This document shows positions 29,391-37,647 of a stretch of DNA of 64,000 nt, piece after piece. The stretch covers positions 502,565 to 566,564 of the forward strand of contig NZ_LMJJ01000001.1 in assembly GCF_001429285.1 (NCBI RefSeq), written 5' to 3'. Within the stretch, counting starts at the first letter, position 1, and every line of letters starts with the position of its first letter. The notes under the pieces were generated by a model. The model saw nothing but the letters and a program-made list of their open reading frames with translations. It ran no database searches and was not told the origin of the DNA. The stretch comes from Ensifer sp. Root278. GTDB taxonomy: Bacteria > Pseudomonadota > Alphaproteobacteria > Rhizobiales > Rhizobiaceae. The position numbers were made by a program, and so were the translations under genes.

Positions 29391-29668
29391 GTCCGAATGT
29401 GCTGTCTTTATCCCCCTCGTGCCTTGCAGACTGATTCTTCGCTACCTAGATAGCGAGGGTCTCCGGTTCCGGGGCGGGAGAACGGATTTTGCGTCCGCGT
29501 CCCCCTAAGATTTGAAGGGTGAGAATTATTTTTCGCATCTTCATCTTTTTAATTGACGGAATTGGTAGATTATTCTAGTTTGCCAATACGTGACGCGGGG
29601 AGTCCGCCTCACGGTTGTTCATCAAACGCACCGGCATGCTGATGCCGGGCCAGCCAAAGGAGAGTGAC

Positions 29669-29767
29669 ATGTTCGGAAACGTCTCGACCGCCGCCTTCTT
29701 CGGCACGCGTCTCCTTTGTCGCGCAACAGAGAAAAAACGTCACATTCGCAATCTCTGCCGAATGTGA
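29669..29767 (+). CDS. Short leader-like ORF with strong ribosome-binding site
   Basis: 32 codons from the ATG at 29669, preceded 6 nt upstream by AAAGGAG. The peptide (start MFGNVSTAAFFGTRLLCR, end NLCRM) has no recognised domain and is basic in its second half. A perfect 10-bp inverted repeat (29739-29748 with 29759-29768) covers its last codons and stop, and the next gene starts 78 nt later. The layout resembles a regulatory leader peptide, but a small independent protein is equally possible. The 278 bp between the secDF terminator and this ORF are AT-rich with TTGACG at about 29553, a possible -35. Confidence 0.45.
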   Translation: MFGNVSTAAFFGTRLLCRATEKKRHIRNLCRM

Positions 29768-29845
29768 CCGTCGAACCCCTCGAACTTTATCTTTTGCCGA
29801 AATTGAAAGTCTCCGCGCCTCCGGCGTGGAAGGAGCGTTATTTGT

Positions 29846-30058
29846 ATGAGCAAGCAAGTTATCGAATTTGGCGGCGAAGCCGTCGGTGTGGTCGTCCCGG
29901 ATGAAGATCGCTTCAAGTTCGTGGCGGTGAAGTATCACGTCTGGGATCTGGACGCGAAGCGCTTCGGCTCGGCCGAGGAAGCACGTGCCGCGATCCGCCA
30001 GCTGCTGGCCCACCAGGCCGTGTCGGCGAAGCGGCGGGGTCACAGCGCAGCGGCATGA
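29846..30058 (+). CDS. Small hypothetical cytosolic protein
   Basis: 70 residues with an AAGGAG site about 11 nt before the ATG. The sequence reads as a compact globular domain (VIEFGGEAVGVVVPDEDRFK, then AVKYHVWDLDAKRFGSAEEA) with a basic tail. No family was recognised. Base composition and codon use match the neighbouring genes, which supports it being real. Confidence 0.65.
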   Translation: MSKQVIEFGGEAVGVVVPDEDRFKFVAVKYHVWDLDAKRFGSAEEARAAIRQLLAHQAVSAKRRGHSAAA

Positions 30059-30174
30059 AGCGGGTGAGAAAGGTCGTTTTCGGCTTTTCTCCCGCATCCG
30101 CCCGATACATCTGAAAATCGTCGTTGCTTCCGCTGCAAGCGTGGCCGCGACTTCGGCCAATTCCCCACTATAAT

Positions 30175-30215
30175 TATATGTTGGCAGTACGTTTCTTGTG
30201 CTATGCCAATATATA
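30175..30215. promoter_or_regulatory. Large AT-rich inverted repeat upstream of the Rrf2 regulator
   Basis: TATATGTTGGCA (30175-30186) and TGCCAATATATA (30204-30215) are reverse complements with one mismatch, separated by 17 nt. The pair lies 55-95 bp before the Rrf2 gene and stands out from GC-rich surroundings. A dimer-binding operator for autoregulation is the simplest reading, and a transcript hairpin is an alternative. Confidence 0.5.
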
Positions 30216-30270
30216 TTTGCATTTGCGCGGATGATTCCCGTATCGGGAGCCGCAGGGAAAGCGTGCCGGA

Positions 30271-30726
30271 ATGCTGACGAAGAAGGGAAAATACGGTCTG
30301 AAGGCTTTGGTCGATCTTGCACGGCTGGAGCCGGGGGAGACCGCCTTCATCACCGAAATCGCCCAGCGCAACAATATCCCGAAGAAGTTCCTGGACACGA
30401 TCCTGCTCGAACTGCGCAACGCCGGCATGCTGCGCTCGAAGAAGGGCCCGGGCGGCGGTTATTCGCTGTCGCGGCCCGCTGCCGAAATTCGCATTGGTCA
30501 TGTGATCCGCACGCTGGACGGGCCGCTTGCACCGATCCGCTGTGCCAGCCGCACGGCCTATGAGGTCTGCGAGGACTGCAACGATCCCGAGACCTGTCAG
30601 GTGCGGGTATCGATGACCACGGTGCGCGACGCCGTTGCTGCGATCCTCGACTCGATGACGCTTGAAGAATTCGCCGCCGACAAGTCGATGCCGCTCGAAA
30701 CTGTCGAAGAAATGCGGGCCGGCTGA
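30271..30726 (+). CDS. Rrf2 family transcriptional regulator with candidate Fe-S cysteines
   Basis: 151 residues. The winged helix-turn-helix starts MLTKKGKYGLKALVDLARLE and has ITEIAQRNNIPKKFLDTILL and the wing KKGPGGGYSLSRPAAEIRIG. Four cysteines follow (91, 100, 103 and 109, in CEDCNDPETC and just before), a spacing suited to a [2Fe-2S] or [4Fe-4S] cluster, as in IscR and NsrR. The sequence is not RirA. Its target is unknown; the inverted repeat upstream suggests autoregulation. It precedes kpsF by 145 bp on the same strand. Confidence 0.88.
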   Translation: MLTKKGKYGLKALVDLARLEPGETAFITEIAQRNNIPKKFLDTILLELRNAGMLRSKKGPGGGYSLSRPAAEIRIGHVIRTLDGPLAPIRCASRTAYEVCEDCNDPETCQVRVSMTTVRDAVAAILDSMTLEEFAADKSMPLETVEEMRAG

Positions 30727-30871
30727 CGAAAACGCCACCGATCGCGCCAGTTTTCCCCCGAAGTCTGCTTCCAAGGCTTGGTTTGCCAAGAAAAAGCGCT
30801 TATCTGCCGTCAATGGTCTGGCGGGCAGCGATGCAGCCTGCCACTTAAGTCTTCGTAAGATCGGGGTCATC

Positions 30872-31882
30872 ATGGGTTTGAGACAAGCATCTGCGCATGA
30901 GCGCACCGCGGTTGCGGCTTTGGAGTCGATCGGCCGGACGCTGACGACGGCAATGGTCGGCATTAAGGCGCTGACTGACCACCTTGGCTCCGACGAAGCT
31001 TTTGCCCGCAGTGTCGTCGATGCCGTCGAGTTGATCGGCGAGAGCCAGGGGCGTGTCGTCGTCTCCGGCGTCGGCAAGAGCGGCCATATCGGCCGCAAGA
31101 TCGCTGCGACGCTGGCATCGACCGGCACCTCGGCCTATTTCGTGCATCCGACCGAAGCGAGCCACGGCGACCTTGGCATGGTCACCTCGCAGGACGTGCT
31201 GATCCTGCTCTCGTGGTCGGGAGAGACGGCCGAGCTCGCCAACATGCTCACCTATGCCAAGCGCTTCAACGTGCCGATCGTCTCGATCTGTGCCAACCGC
31301 GACAGCGTGCTGGCGCGGAATTCCGAAGTGCCGATCGTGCTGCCCAAGGTGCAGGAGGCCTGCCCGCACGGCCTCGCGCCGACGACATCCGCAATGCTGC
31401 AGCTCGCCGTCGGCGATGCGGTGGCGATCGCCCTTCTGGAGCGGCGCGGCTTTTCGGCCGAAGACTTCAAGACATTCCACCCCGGTGGCAAGCTCGGCGC
31501 GCAGTTGCGGCTGGTCCGCGAACTGGCGCACGAGGGCGCCCAGATGCCGCTGCTCCAGACGGGACGCCCGATGAGCGAGGCCCTCATCGAAATGTCGTCG
31601 AAGGGTTTCGGCGTCGTCGGTATCGTCGATGACACCGGCAAGCTTGTCGGTGTGATCACCGATGGCGACCTGCGCCGCCACATGTCGGGCGATCTGCTCC
31701 AGCAACCGGTCGAGGCGGTGATGTCGCGCAATCCGCGGGTGATCCGTGGCGACGTGCTCGCGAGTGGCGCCATGGAATTCATGCAGCAGCACAAGGTAAC
31801 GGTGCTGTTCGTCGTCGGCGATGGCGGAGCACCGGTCAGCATCCTGCACATTCACGACCTGCTGCGCGCCGGCGTCGTCTGA
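30872..31882 (+). CDS. kpsF: KpsF/GutQ family arabinose-5-phosphate isomerase
   Basis: 336 residues from the ATG at 30872. Interconverts ribulose-5-phosphate and arabinose-5-phosphate, the first step to Kdo-type sugars. An N-terminal SIS domain (VVVSGVGKSGHIGRKIAATL, then HPTEASHGDLGM and LLSWSGETAE) is followed by FHPGGKLGAQL and a CBS pair (FGVVGIVDDTGKLVGVITDG). The place beside the rkp genes matches kpsF3 of Sinorhizobium and suggests precursor supply for a Kdo-like capsule. The frame is open upstream, but that part is not family-like. Confidence 0.93.
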   Translation: MGLRQASAHERTAVAALESIGRTLTTAMVGIKALTDHLGSDEAFARSVVDAVELIGESQGRVVVSGVGKSGHIGRKIAATLASTGTSAYFVHPTEASHGDLGMVTSQDVLILLSWSGETAELANMLTYAKRFNVPIVSICANRDSVLARNSEVPIVLPKVQEACPHGLAPTTSAMLQLAVGDAVAIALLERRGFSAEDFKTFHPGGKLGAQLRLVRELAHEGAQMPLLQTGRPMSEALIEMSSKGFGVVGIVDDTGKLVGVITDGDLRRHMSGDLLQQPVEAVMSRNPRVIRGDVLASGAMEFMQQHKVTVLFVVGDGGAPVSILHIHDLLRAGVV

Positions 31883-31908
31883 GGGCTGGTACACCTCGCG
31901 AAAGCTGC

Positions 31909-32433
31909 CTAACCCTTGACCACGGCGGGCCAGTCGCCCGTCGTGCCCGGCTGCACCGGCCGTTCCAGATAGGTTGAAAGCACCACATAGCTGCGCGTCG
32001 CCTTGACGCCGGGCGTGTCGTAGAGCCGCGCCAGCAGGCCTTCCAGCGCATGGGTGCTTTCCGTGCGGACCTTGAGCAGCATGCAGGTATCGCCCGCGAC
32101 CGAGTGGATCTCCTCCACCTCGGGGCATTCCTCGATGGCAAGCAGCGCCTGTGTCTTTCCCCAGCCGGTCGTGTCGACATGGACGAAGGCGAGCAACGTC
32201 TTGCCGACGGCCTCGGGATCGATCAGCGCTGCCACGCGGCGGATCGCCCCTGATCGCCTGAGCCGCTTCACACGCTCATGCGCCGCCGGTGGCGAAAGCC
32301 CGACCCGTTCACCGAGTTCGACATAGCTCGTCGTCGCATCCTCGACCAGCACGCCTAATAGTTTTCGGTCCATCGCGTCGAGGTCGCGCTCCGGTGGACG
32401 CTTCCGCCGAACGTCATCTGTATTTTGATCCAT
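31909..32433 (-). CDS. Lrp/AsnC family transcriptional regulator
   Basis: 174 residues. After about 18 charged residues comes the helix-turn-helix LDAMDRKLLGVLVEDATTSY with VELGERVGLSPPAAHERVKR, then the RAM effector domain (LLAFVHVDTTG, VEEIHSVAGDTCMLLKVRTE). Divergent from an MFS transporter gene 48 bp away, so it probably controls that gene and responds to an amino acid or similar ligand. Confidence 0.92.
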   Translation of the reverse strand: MDQNTDDVRRKRPPERDLDAMDRKLLGVLVEDATTSYVELGERVGLSPPAAHERVKRLRRSGAIRRVAALIDPEAVGKTLLAFVHVDTTGWGKTQALLAIEECPEVEEIHSVAGDTCMLLKVRTESTHALEGLLARLYDTPGVKATRSYVVLSTYLERPVQPGTTGDWPAVVKG

Positions 32434-32481
32434 TCCGATGTTTCCTCTTGCTGCTGAATTTCATTCTGCAAACATGAGACA

Positions 32482-33654
32482 ATGGCGAACATCAATCAAT
32501 CCATTTCCAGCGGTTCAGTCGACAGGGCACGTATCCCGCCCTTCGCCTACCTGCTCACCATCTGCATCGGCGTCATCGGCTCCAACTCCCTCGCCCTCGG
32601 GCCGATCGCGCCGGAGGTGGCGCGAAGCCTTGGCGCCAACGTTCCCGGCGTCATGACGGCCTCTGCCGTCTTTGGCCTGGGCACGGCCGTCAGCGCCGTT
32701 TTCCTTGGCCGCTTCATCGATCGCCATGGTCCGCGCCGCATGTTGGCTGCGGCTCTCTTGCTTCTGGCTGCAGGGCTCGGCGGCAGTGCGCTCGCGCCAT
32801 CGCTTGCGTTCCTGGTTGCCGCCCAGCTCGTCGTCGGTCTGGCCGCGGGCATTGCGCTTCCCTCGATCTATACGCTGGCCTCGGTCATTGCGCCGACCGG
32901 ACGCGAGAGCGAGACGATCGGCCTGGTGCTGACCGGCTGGACGCTCAGCATGGTGGCGGGCGTGCCGCTATCGGCAGCGATCGCTGATTTTGCCGGTTGG
33001 CGCACGGTCTATGTCATTGTCGCCGCCGCCACGTTGATCGCCTGCACTGCGGTCAAGTTTGCGCCGGCGCAGGAAGGCGCCACCGGTACAGCGACATCAC
33101 CGCTGGCGGCATTGAGTGTTCCCGGCGTTGCACCGCTCTTGATCGCCTGCGCCGCCTTCATGGCCGCCTTCTACGGCGTCTATGCCTATATCGGCGAGCA
33201 CCTGCATGCCGCACTCGGCCTGCCTGTCACCGCCAACGGTCTCATCGCCGTTTCCTATGGATTCGGTTTCGGCGCCGCCGCTTTTCTTGACCGCCTGATC
33301 GATCGTTTCGCCGCCGCCCGGTTGTTGCCGCTGATCTTCCTGGCGGTCGCGGGCGTCTACGTTGCCATGGCTGTGGCGAGCGGCTCCTACGCTGCCATGC
33401 TGGCCGTCGTCTTCCTTTGGGGGCTTGCCAACCATTTCGGGCTGAATGTGCTGATCATGCGGCTCACCGGCCTCGACCCCGCCAAGCGCGGCGCGATCAT
33501 GGGGCTGAACAGCGGCGTCACCTATATCGCGCTCTTTGTCGGCACGATCGGGTTCGGTGCAGCCTATGCCCGGGCAGCCTTCTTTGTGCTGCCTTTGGCA
33601 GCGGCAGGCCTGATGCTCCTGGCGGCCTTCGCCGTCGCGACGGCGCGGCGGTAG
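32482..33654 (+). CDS. MFS transporter
   Basis: 390 residues and 12 predicted helices. The loop 2-3 signature FLGRFIDRHGPRRMLAAALL and the motif GLAAGIALPSIYTLASVIAP place it in the drug:H+ antiporter-1/sugar efflux-like part of the superfamily. No substrate can be read from sequence. Regulation by the divergent Lrp-type protein suggests amino acid-linked export. No strong ribosome-binding site is seen before the ATG. Confidence 0.88.
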   Translation: MANINQSISSGSVDRARIPPFAYLLTICIGVIGSNSLALGPIAPEVARSLGANVPGVMTASAVFGLGTAVSAVFLGRFIDRHGPRRMLAAALLLLAAGLGGSALAPSLAFLVAAQLVVGLAAGIALPSIYTLASVIAPTGRESETIGLVLTGWTLSMVAGVPLSAAIADFAGWRTVYVIVAAATLIACTAVKFAPAQEGATGTATSPLAALSVPGVAPLLIACAAFMAAFYGVYAYIGEHLHAALGLPVTANGLIAVSYGFGFGAAAFLDRLIDRFAAARLLPLIFLAVAGVYVAMAVASGSYAAMLAVVFLWGLANHFGLNVLIMRLTGLDPAKRGAIMGLNSGVTYIALFVGTIGFGAAYARAAFFVLPLAAAGLMLLAAFAVATARR

Positions 33655-33690
33655 TCTGGCTTAACAGACCCGCTGTTACGTCAGTCGTCG

Positions 33691-35001
33691 TCACGCGGAG
33701 GAGGCGATCCTCGGCCGCTTTTGCGGCTTGCGGCGTGGTGGCGGGTCCACGAAGGCGCCTGGCTGGTTGAGGCTGTTCTCGTTCAGCCGCGTGGCGATCG
33801 CCTCGGCGCCGGCATCGCTTCCGGCGCGCGAATAAAGATTTCCGCGTACCTGGATCGAGGCGGCGAGCAGGCGGAACATTGCGTTCGCCAGATCCGGATC
33901 TGGCGCCTGCGGCGCACGCCAGAAATCGTCGAGCGGCTGCTGGTCGGTCAGTCCGGCGATGTCGAACAAGGCCGTGCCGAGCACCTTCACCGGTCGCCCC
34001 TGCTTCAAGGCATGCAGACCGGCCGTCGAGTTGACCGTGACCATGCCTGCGCTTGCCTCCCCAAGCGTATCGAGGTTGCCTCCATCGAGATAGAAGACGC
34101 GCCCGCGAAGGTCGAACGCTGCCGCTCGTTCTTCGATGATCCTGCGCCAGGGGATCAGATCGTTGTCGAGCGGATGCACCTTGAAGACCAGGCGTGCATC
34201 GCGTGCGGCAAAGGTGGCGAAGGAAGCCAGCACTTCGGCAATCGCTTGCCTCTGGCTATGGAAGGGTGAGTGGGCCCTGAGCTGGAAATCGGTTTCGAGC
34301 TGCAGCGGGTAGACGAAATAGGGCGCATCCGCAGAAAGCAGTTTGGCAATGGTCGCCTCGGCCTCCGCGTTGCGCCGCTTTTCGGACAGGAGCCGGCGGA
34401 CCCAGCCCGCATATTCGGCGAGTGGATGAAAGATCGCGTGGCGCTGATAGTGTGGGAAGAGGAACCAGAGAAAGACGTTCGGCAGATTGTAGAGCAGGTC
34501 ATAGCTCGCATCGGCGAGGAACGTCTGGCTATAGTGCTTGCGCCAGTCCGGTTCCGGGACGCCCGCTGCTGCCGCAAGGATCTGCGCCGGATCGGACGGA
34601 AAATGCGAATTCGAGGACATGCCGTTGCGCTCGAGCGTCAGCCAGTCCGGCCGAAGATACCCCATCTCGACGATGGCGACTGCGACACCCTTGCGCCGCG
34701 CGACCGTGGTGGCTTCCTGGTGGTAGGCGCGTTCCTCGCCGAGCAGCAGCATGTCGGTGATGCCATGGCGCGCGATGAAGGCCTCGAGATAGGCTGGCCA
34801 ATCGGCCGCCGTGCCGCGATAATTATAGGCACCCTTGCGGCCCCAGATGATCTGGTCGCCGACATTGAGGTTGATCCTCAGGCAGGTGTGGCCAATGGCT
34901 TCGAGCCGATCGGCGATCTTGCGGAAGATCGGCGACGAAGGACCTTGCAGGAACAGGAACACCCGTCGCCTTGGCCGATCGACCGCCCCGGTCGATGTCA
35001 T
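33691..35001 (-). CDS. rkpJ: Capsular polysaccharide biosynthesis protein RkpJ (KpsS/KpsC-like)
   Basis: 436 residues from the ATG at 35001, chosen because GGAG lies about 8 nt upstream. An ATG at 35016 is also possible. The protein has the capsule biosynthesis fold: VFLFLQGPSSPIFRKIADRL at the start, a middle region DARLVFKVHPLDNDLIPWRR and the C-terminal signature TVNSTAGLHALKQGRPVKVL. KpsS and KpsC relatives are Kdo transferases building the lipid-linked primer of group 2 capsules. It ends the minus-strand rkpA-G-H-I-J series. The rkpI stop is 28 bp upstream. Confidence 0.86.
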   Translation of the reverse strand: MTSTGAVDRPRRRVFLFLQGPSSPIFRKIADRLEAIGHTCLRINLNVGDQIIWGRKGAYNYRGTAADWPAYLEAFIARHGITDMLLLGEERAYHQEATTVARRKGVAVAIVEMGYLRPDWLTLERNGMSSNSHFPSDPAQILAAAAGVPEPDWRKHYSQTFLADASYDLLYNLPNVFLWFLFPHYQRHAIFHPLAEYAGWVRRLLSEKRRNAEAEATIAKLLSADAPYFVYPLQLETDFQLRAHSPFHSQRQAIAEVLASFATFAARDARLVFKVHPLDNDLIPWRRIIEERAAAFDLRGRVFYLDGGNLDTLGEASAGMVTVNSTAGLHALKQGRPVKVLGTALFDIAGLTDQQPLDDFWRAPQAPDPDLANAMFRLLAASIQVRGNLYSRAGSDAGAEAIATRLNENSLNQPGAFVDPPPRRKPQKRPRIASSA

Positions 35002-35029
35002 CGAAGCGTTCTCCATCCGTCGAGCGCCG

Positions 35030-36622
35030 CTACCGCAGCGTATCCTTTCTGAGGTTGGCGTGGTTGAGCAGGGCCTCGAGCAAGTTCCAGGCTTCGACAC
35101 TACTCGGTTCCACCGGCTTGTGGGAAGACGACTTGGCCTTGGCAAGCGGTACGATCAGGTAGTCGGTTCGCGGGTCCGGGAAGGGATCGGCAAAGGATTT
35201 GAGCAGCGGCGCATGGTCGCCGTAGAAGACGAGCCAGACCGGGCGGTCCAGCTTGTCGAGCCGCTCGCTCAGCGTGTTCAGCGCCGCATCGGATTGTTCG
35301 AGAATGGCCAGATAGATATCGACGGGATTGGTAAGATCACCGACGCGACCCGGCTCCCACGGGCCGTGATTGGCCATGGAGGCAACGAAGATGAAGCCGT
35401 TTTCATCCTCCGGCAGCTTCTCGCATGCGTCGATCACTTTTGCCGCAAGCTTCTCGTCGGAGACGTAGGGGCCGTCTCTTTCGGGGCGATGGTCGAAGCC
35501 GTCGAGCATGGTCAGCTTGGAAAAGCCGAGTTGCGGCATCGCCTTGTGCCGGAGAAAGAAGGTGCGGTCATAGGGATGGATGAAATGCGTGTTCCAGCCG
35601 GCGCGCTTCATCTTTCCCGGCCAGACCACGTCGGCATAGTGCGAGGCCCTGAGATAGGGGTAGCTGGCGTCGACGTGGATGTCGTCAGGCACCAGGCCGC
35701 TGATGACCGCGAATTCCGTGCGCAGCGTATAGCCGCCTTCGAAGACGCTGCTGAGGCGACCCCATTGCACCGCCTCGCGCCGCAGCCGATCCAAGGTCGG
35801 CATGTCAAGCGTATCGACGCCGAAGTGCCGCATGTCGATGAAGGATTCCGATTGCCAGACGACGATCAGCGGCGAGCCGTCGTCGCCGATCAGATCATGC
35901 ACGGCGGCCCGGACGATCTCGGAGAGTTCCGCGACGATCTTTTCACGCCGCACGCCGAGCCAGACGATGAAGCGGAACACGACCGAGCCGAAGGTGCCGA
36001 AGCGCACCGTGTTCACCTTGACGTCGAGTGTTTTCAGCAGCCTTTGCACCAGCGCCGCCGTCGGGCGGTTCACCGGGCCGTAGAAGAGCAGAAGCCAGGG
36101 TCCGTAGGCGATCCCGAGCATCAACAGGATCCAGAACGCCTTGCCGCGATCGGGCAGGATGGCCGGCTCGAAATACATGTAAAGGCCGGACACGCCGAAG
36201 ACATAGAGGAAGGCGACGGTCCAGAAGACGACGTTTAAAGAACTCGCATAGAAAATCGTCTTGTACTTGAAGACGTCGACGACGAGCGCGATATCCGAAA
36301 AGATCAGCGGCTCGCGGATGAACTTGAACTTGGCGCGGGAAATGCCGGTGAAGATGATGAAGAAGCTCATCGTGCCGGCTGCGGCATACAGCGGCCGCCA
36401 GGAGCCGGCGAAGAATCCTGCAAAGACCAGCGCGATGACCGGCAGGCGGGCAACCGCATCGACGACATCCTGCGTCCGCCCGAAGGGCGAGGGATGGGCG
36501 CGCCGCTCCCGCTTCGGCAGGGCAAAGCGATCGGTAAAGAAGATCACCGCACAGGAGAGCACGTAACAACAGAGCGTCAGTGTTCTTGGGTAGTCGTGCA
36601 GCTGAAAGGGAAGCAACGCCAA
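35030..36622 (-). CDS. rkpI: RkpI, membrane sulfatase/LTA-synthase-like protein
   Basis: 530 residues with a TTG start at 36622 (AAGG about 8 nt upstream). About five helices fill the first 180 residues, followed by an alkaline-phosphatase-superfamily domain in the periplasm. PLIVVWQSESFIDMRHFG carries metal ligands, YTLRTEFAVISGL holds the candidate nucleophile Thr, and VFYGDHAPLL is the C-terminal metal site, as in LtaS and phosphoglycerol transferases. RkpI is needed for K antigen in Sinorhizobium. The sequence points to transfer of a phospho-linked group, an inference. Confidence 0.85.
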   Translation of the reverse strand: MALLPFQLHDYPRTLTLCCYVLSCAVIFFTDRFALPKRERRAHPSPFGRTQDVVDAVARLPVIALVFAGFFAGSWRPLYAAAGTMSFFIIFTGISRAKFKFIREPLIFSDIALVVDVFKYKTIFYASSLNVVFWTVAFLYVFGVSGLYMYFEPAILPDRGKAFWILLMLGIAYGPWLLLFYGPVNRPTAALVQRLLKTLDVKVNTVRFGTFGSVVFRFIVWLGVRREKIVAELSEIVRAAVHDLIGDDGSPLIVVWQSESFIDMRHFGVDTLDMPTLDRLRREAVQWGRLSSVFEGGYTLRTEFAVISGLVPDDIHVDASYPYLRASHYADVVWPGKMKRAGWNTHFIHPYDRTFFLRHKAMPQLGFSKLTMLDGFDHRPERDGPYVSDEKLAAKVIDACEKLPEDENGFIFVASMANHGPWEPGRVGDLTNPVDIYLAILEQSDAALNTLSERLDKLDRPVWLVFYGDHAPLLKSFADPFPDPRTDYLIVPLAKAKSSSHKPVEPSSVEAWNLLEALLNHANLRKDTLR

Positions 36623-36719
36623 GCGGAAACCTTCATGTCTTCATGCCGGCCGACGCCGCTTGATGCGGCACAGCGTCCGCCCGACACTTAGATCTTATCG
36701 CTTGGACGTACAAGCGCCG

Positions 36720-37559
36720 TCAGGTCCGGCGCTCCGACACTCCACTATTATGCGTCGCGGTGTTGCCGCCGCGCGCAATCACCCTGTCGAACCACCAGTT
36801 GAGCAAGGGACGAATGGCCGGCGCGAAGCGGCCGAGGAGAAAGAGCGTGGTGCCGAAGTAGATTTCGAACCGCCCGCGGTCGATGCCCTTGGCGATTGTC
36901 TTCGCCACGGCGTCGGCAGGCCAGGGACGGACCGTGCCCATGATTTTGGCCGCTTCCGGAGGACGGCTTGCGAGTTCGCGCTGAAACTGGGGTGTCTCCG
37001 TATCCGGCGGAAAACACACGGAGACGCTGACGCCGTGGGCGCAGGCTTCCGAGCGCAGCGCCTGGGCGAAGCCGTGCAGCGCGAACTTCGACGCGCAATA
37101 GGCGGAATAGCCGTAGATGCCGATGAGGCCGGCGCCGGAGGAGATCATCATGATCCGGCCATGGCCACGCCGCTTCATGCCGTCATAGACAGCACGGACC
37201 GCGTGCACCGTGCCGGAGAAGTTGGTTTCCATCTGGCGTCGGAATGAAGCGCTGTCGAGTTCCTCGAAACGGCCGGGCTCGACGATACCTGCCGATGTCA
37301 CCAGGATGTCGCAAGGACCGAAGGCTTGTTCGCACCGTAGGATCGCCGCCTCGACATCGCTTTCCGCAGCAACATCGGCAGCCTCGATCCTGATGTTGTC
37401 GGCGCTGCTCCCGCTTGAGCGGGCCAGGTCTGCTTGCGCCCGTTCCAAAAGGTCTCGAGAGCGCGCGATCAGCGAGACGCGGGCGCCACGAGCCGCGTAG
37501 ATGGATGCAACTGCAAATCCGATACCGCTCGAGCCACCGGTGATGATCACATGCGTCAT
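36720..37559 (-). CDS. rkpH: RkpH, short-chain dehydrogenase/reductase
   Basis: 279 residues from the ATG at 37559. Classical SDR: cofactor motif ITGGSSGIGFAVASIYAARG, SAGIVEPGRF, the catalytic Ser in MMISSGAGLIGIYG and the YSAYCASKFALHGFAQALRS active-site Tyr and Lys. The fold and order resemble 3-ketosphinganine reductase, fitting reduction of the 3-keto product of RkpG. The hydrophobic C-terminus (TTLFLLGRFAPAIRPLLN) could anchor it to the membrane. Confidence 0.9.
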   Translation of the reverse strand: MTHVIITGGSSGIGFAVASIYAARGARVSLIARSRDLLERAQADLARSSGSSADNIRIEAADVAAESDVEAAILRCEQAFGPCDILVTSAGIVEPGRFEELDSASFRRQMETNFSGTVHAVRAVYDGMKRRGHGRIMMISSGAGLIGIYGYSAYCASKFALHGFAQALRSEACAHGVSVSVCFPPDTETPQFQRELASRPPEAAKIMGTVRPWPADAVAKTIAKGIDRGRFEIYFGTTLFLLGRFAPAIRPLLNWWFDRVIARGGNTATHNSGVSERRT

Positions 37560-37575
37560 GCTGATATCCCGCTCA

Positions 37576-37630
37576 AGAGCAATTCCAGGAAAAGTGCGAA
37601 GCGGTTTTGCGTCCACAATTGCGCGAAAAC
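37576..37630. repeat. Rhizobial intergenic repeat, copy 1
   Basis: Begins AGAGCAATTCCAGGAAAA and continues with AGCGGTTTTGCGTC. The same sequence, inverted and with a few changes, is found at 56332-56382. It fills the gap between rkpG and rkpH. Confidence 0.65.
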
Positions 37631-37647
37631 GACGCAGTGATCTCGGG

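Noticed and set aside
29609-30322. 237-codon minus-strand frame over the small-gene region
   Set aside because: It covers an AT-rich control region and two plus-strand ORFs with good ribosome-binding sites. The translation has no signal or domain.
30271-30726. Rrf2 protein as the iron regulator RirA
   Set aside because: The cysteine spacing and the N-terminus differ from RirA, so only the family is called.
30662-30871. Longer start for kpsF
   Set aside because: The extra 70 residues overlap the Rrf2 gene and do not resemble the KpsF N-terminus.
35001-35145. Upstream extension of rkpJ to 35145
   Set aside because: It would overlap rkpI by over 100 bp, lacks a ribosome-binding site and is not family-like. 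The ATG at 35001 has GGAG.
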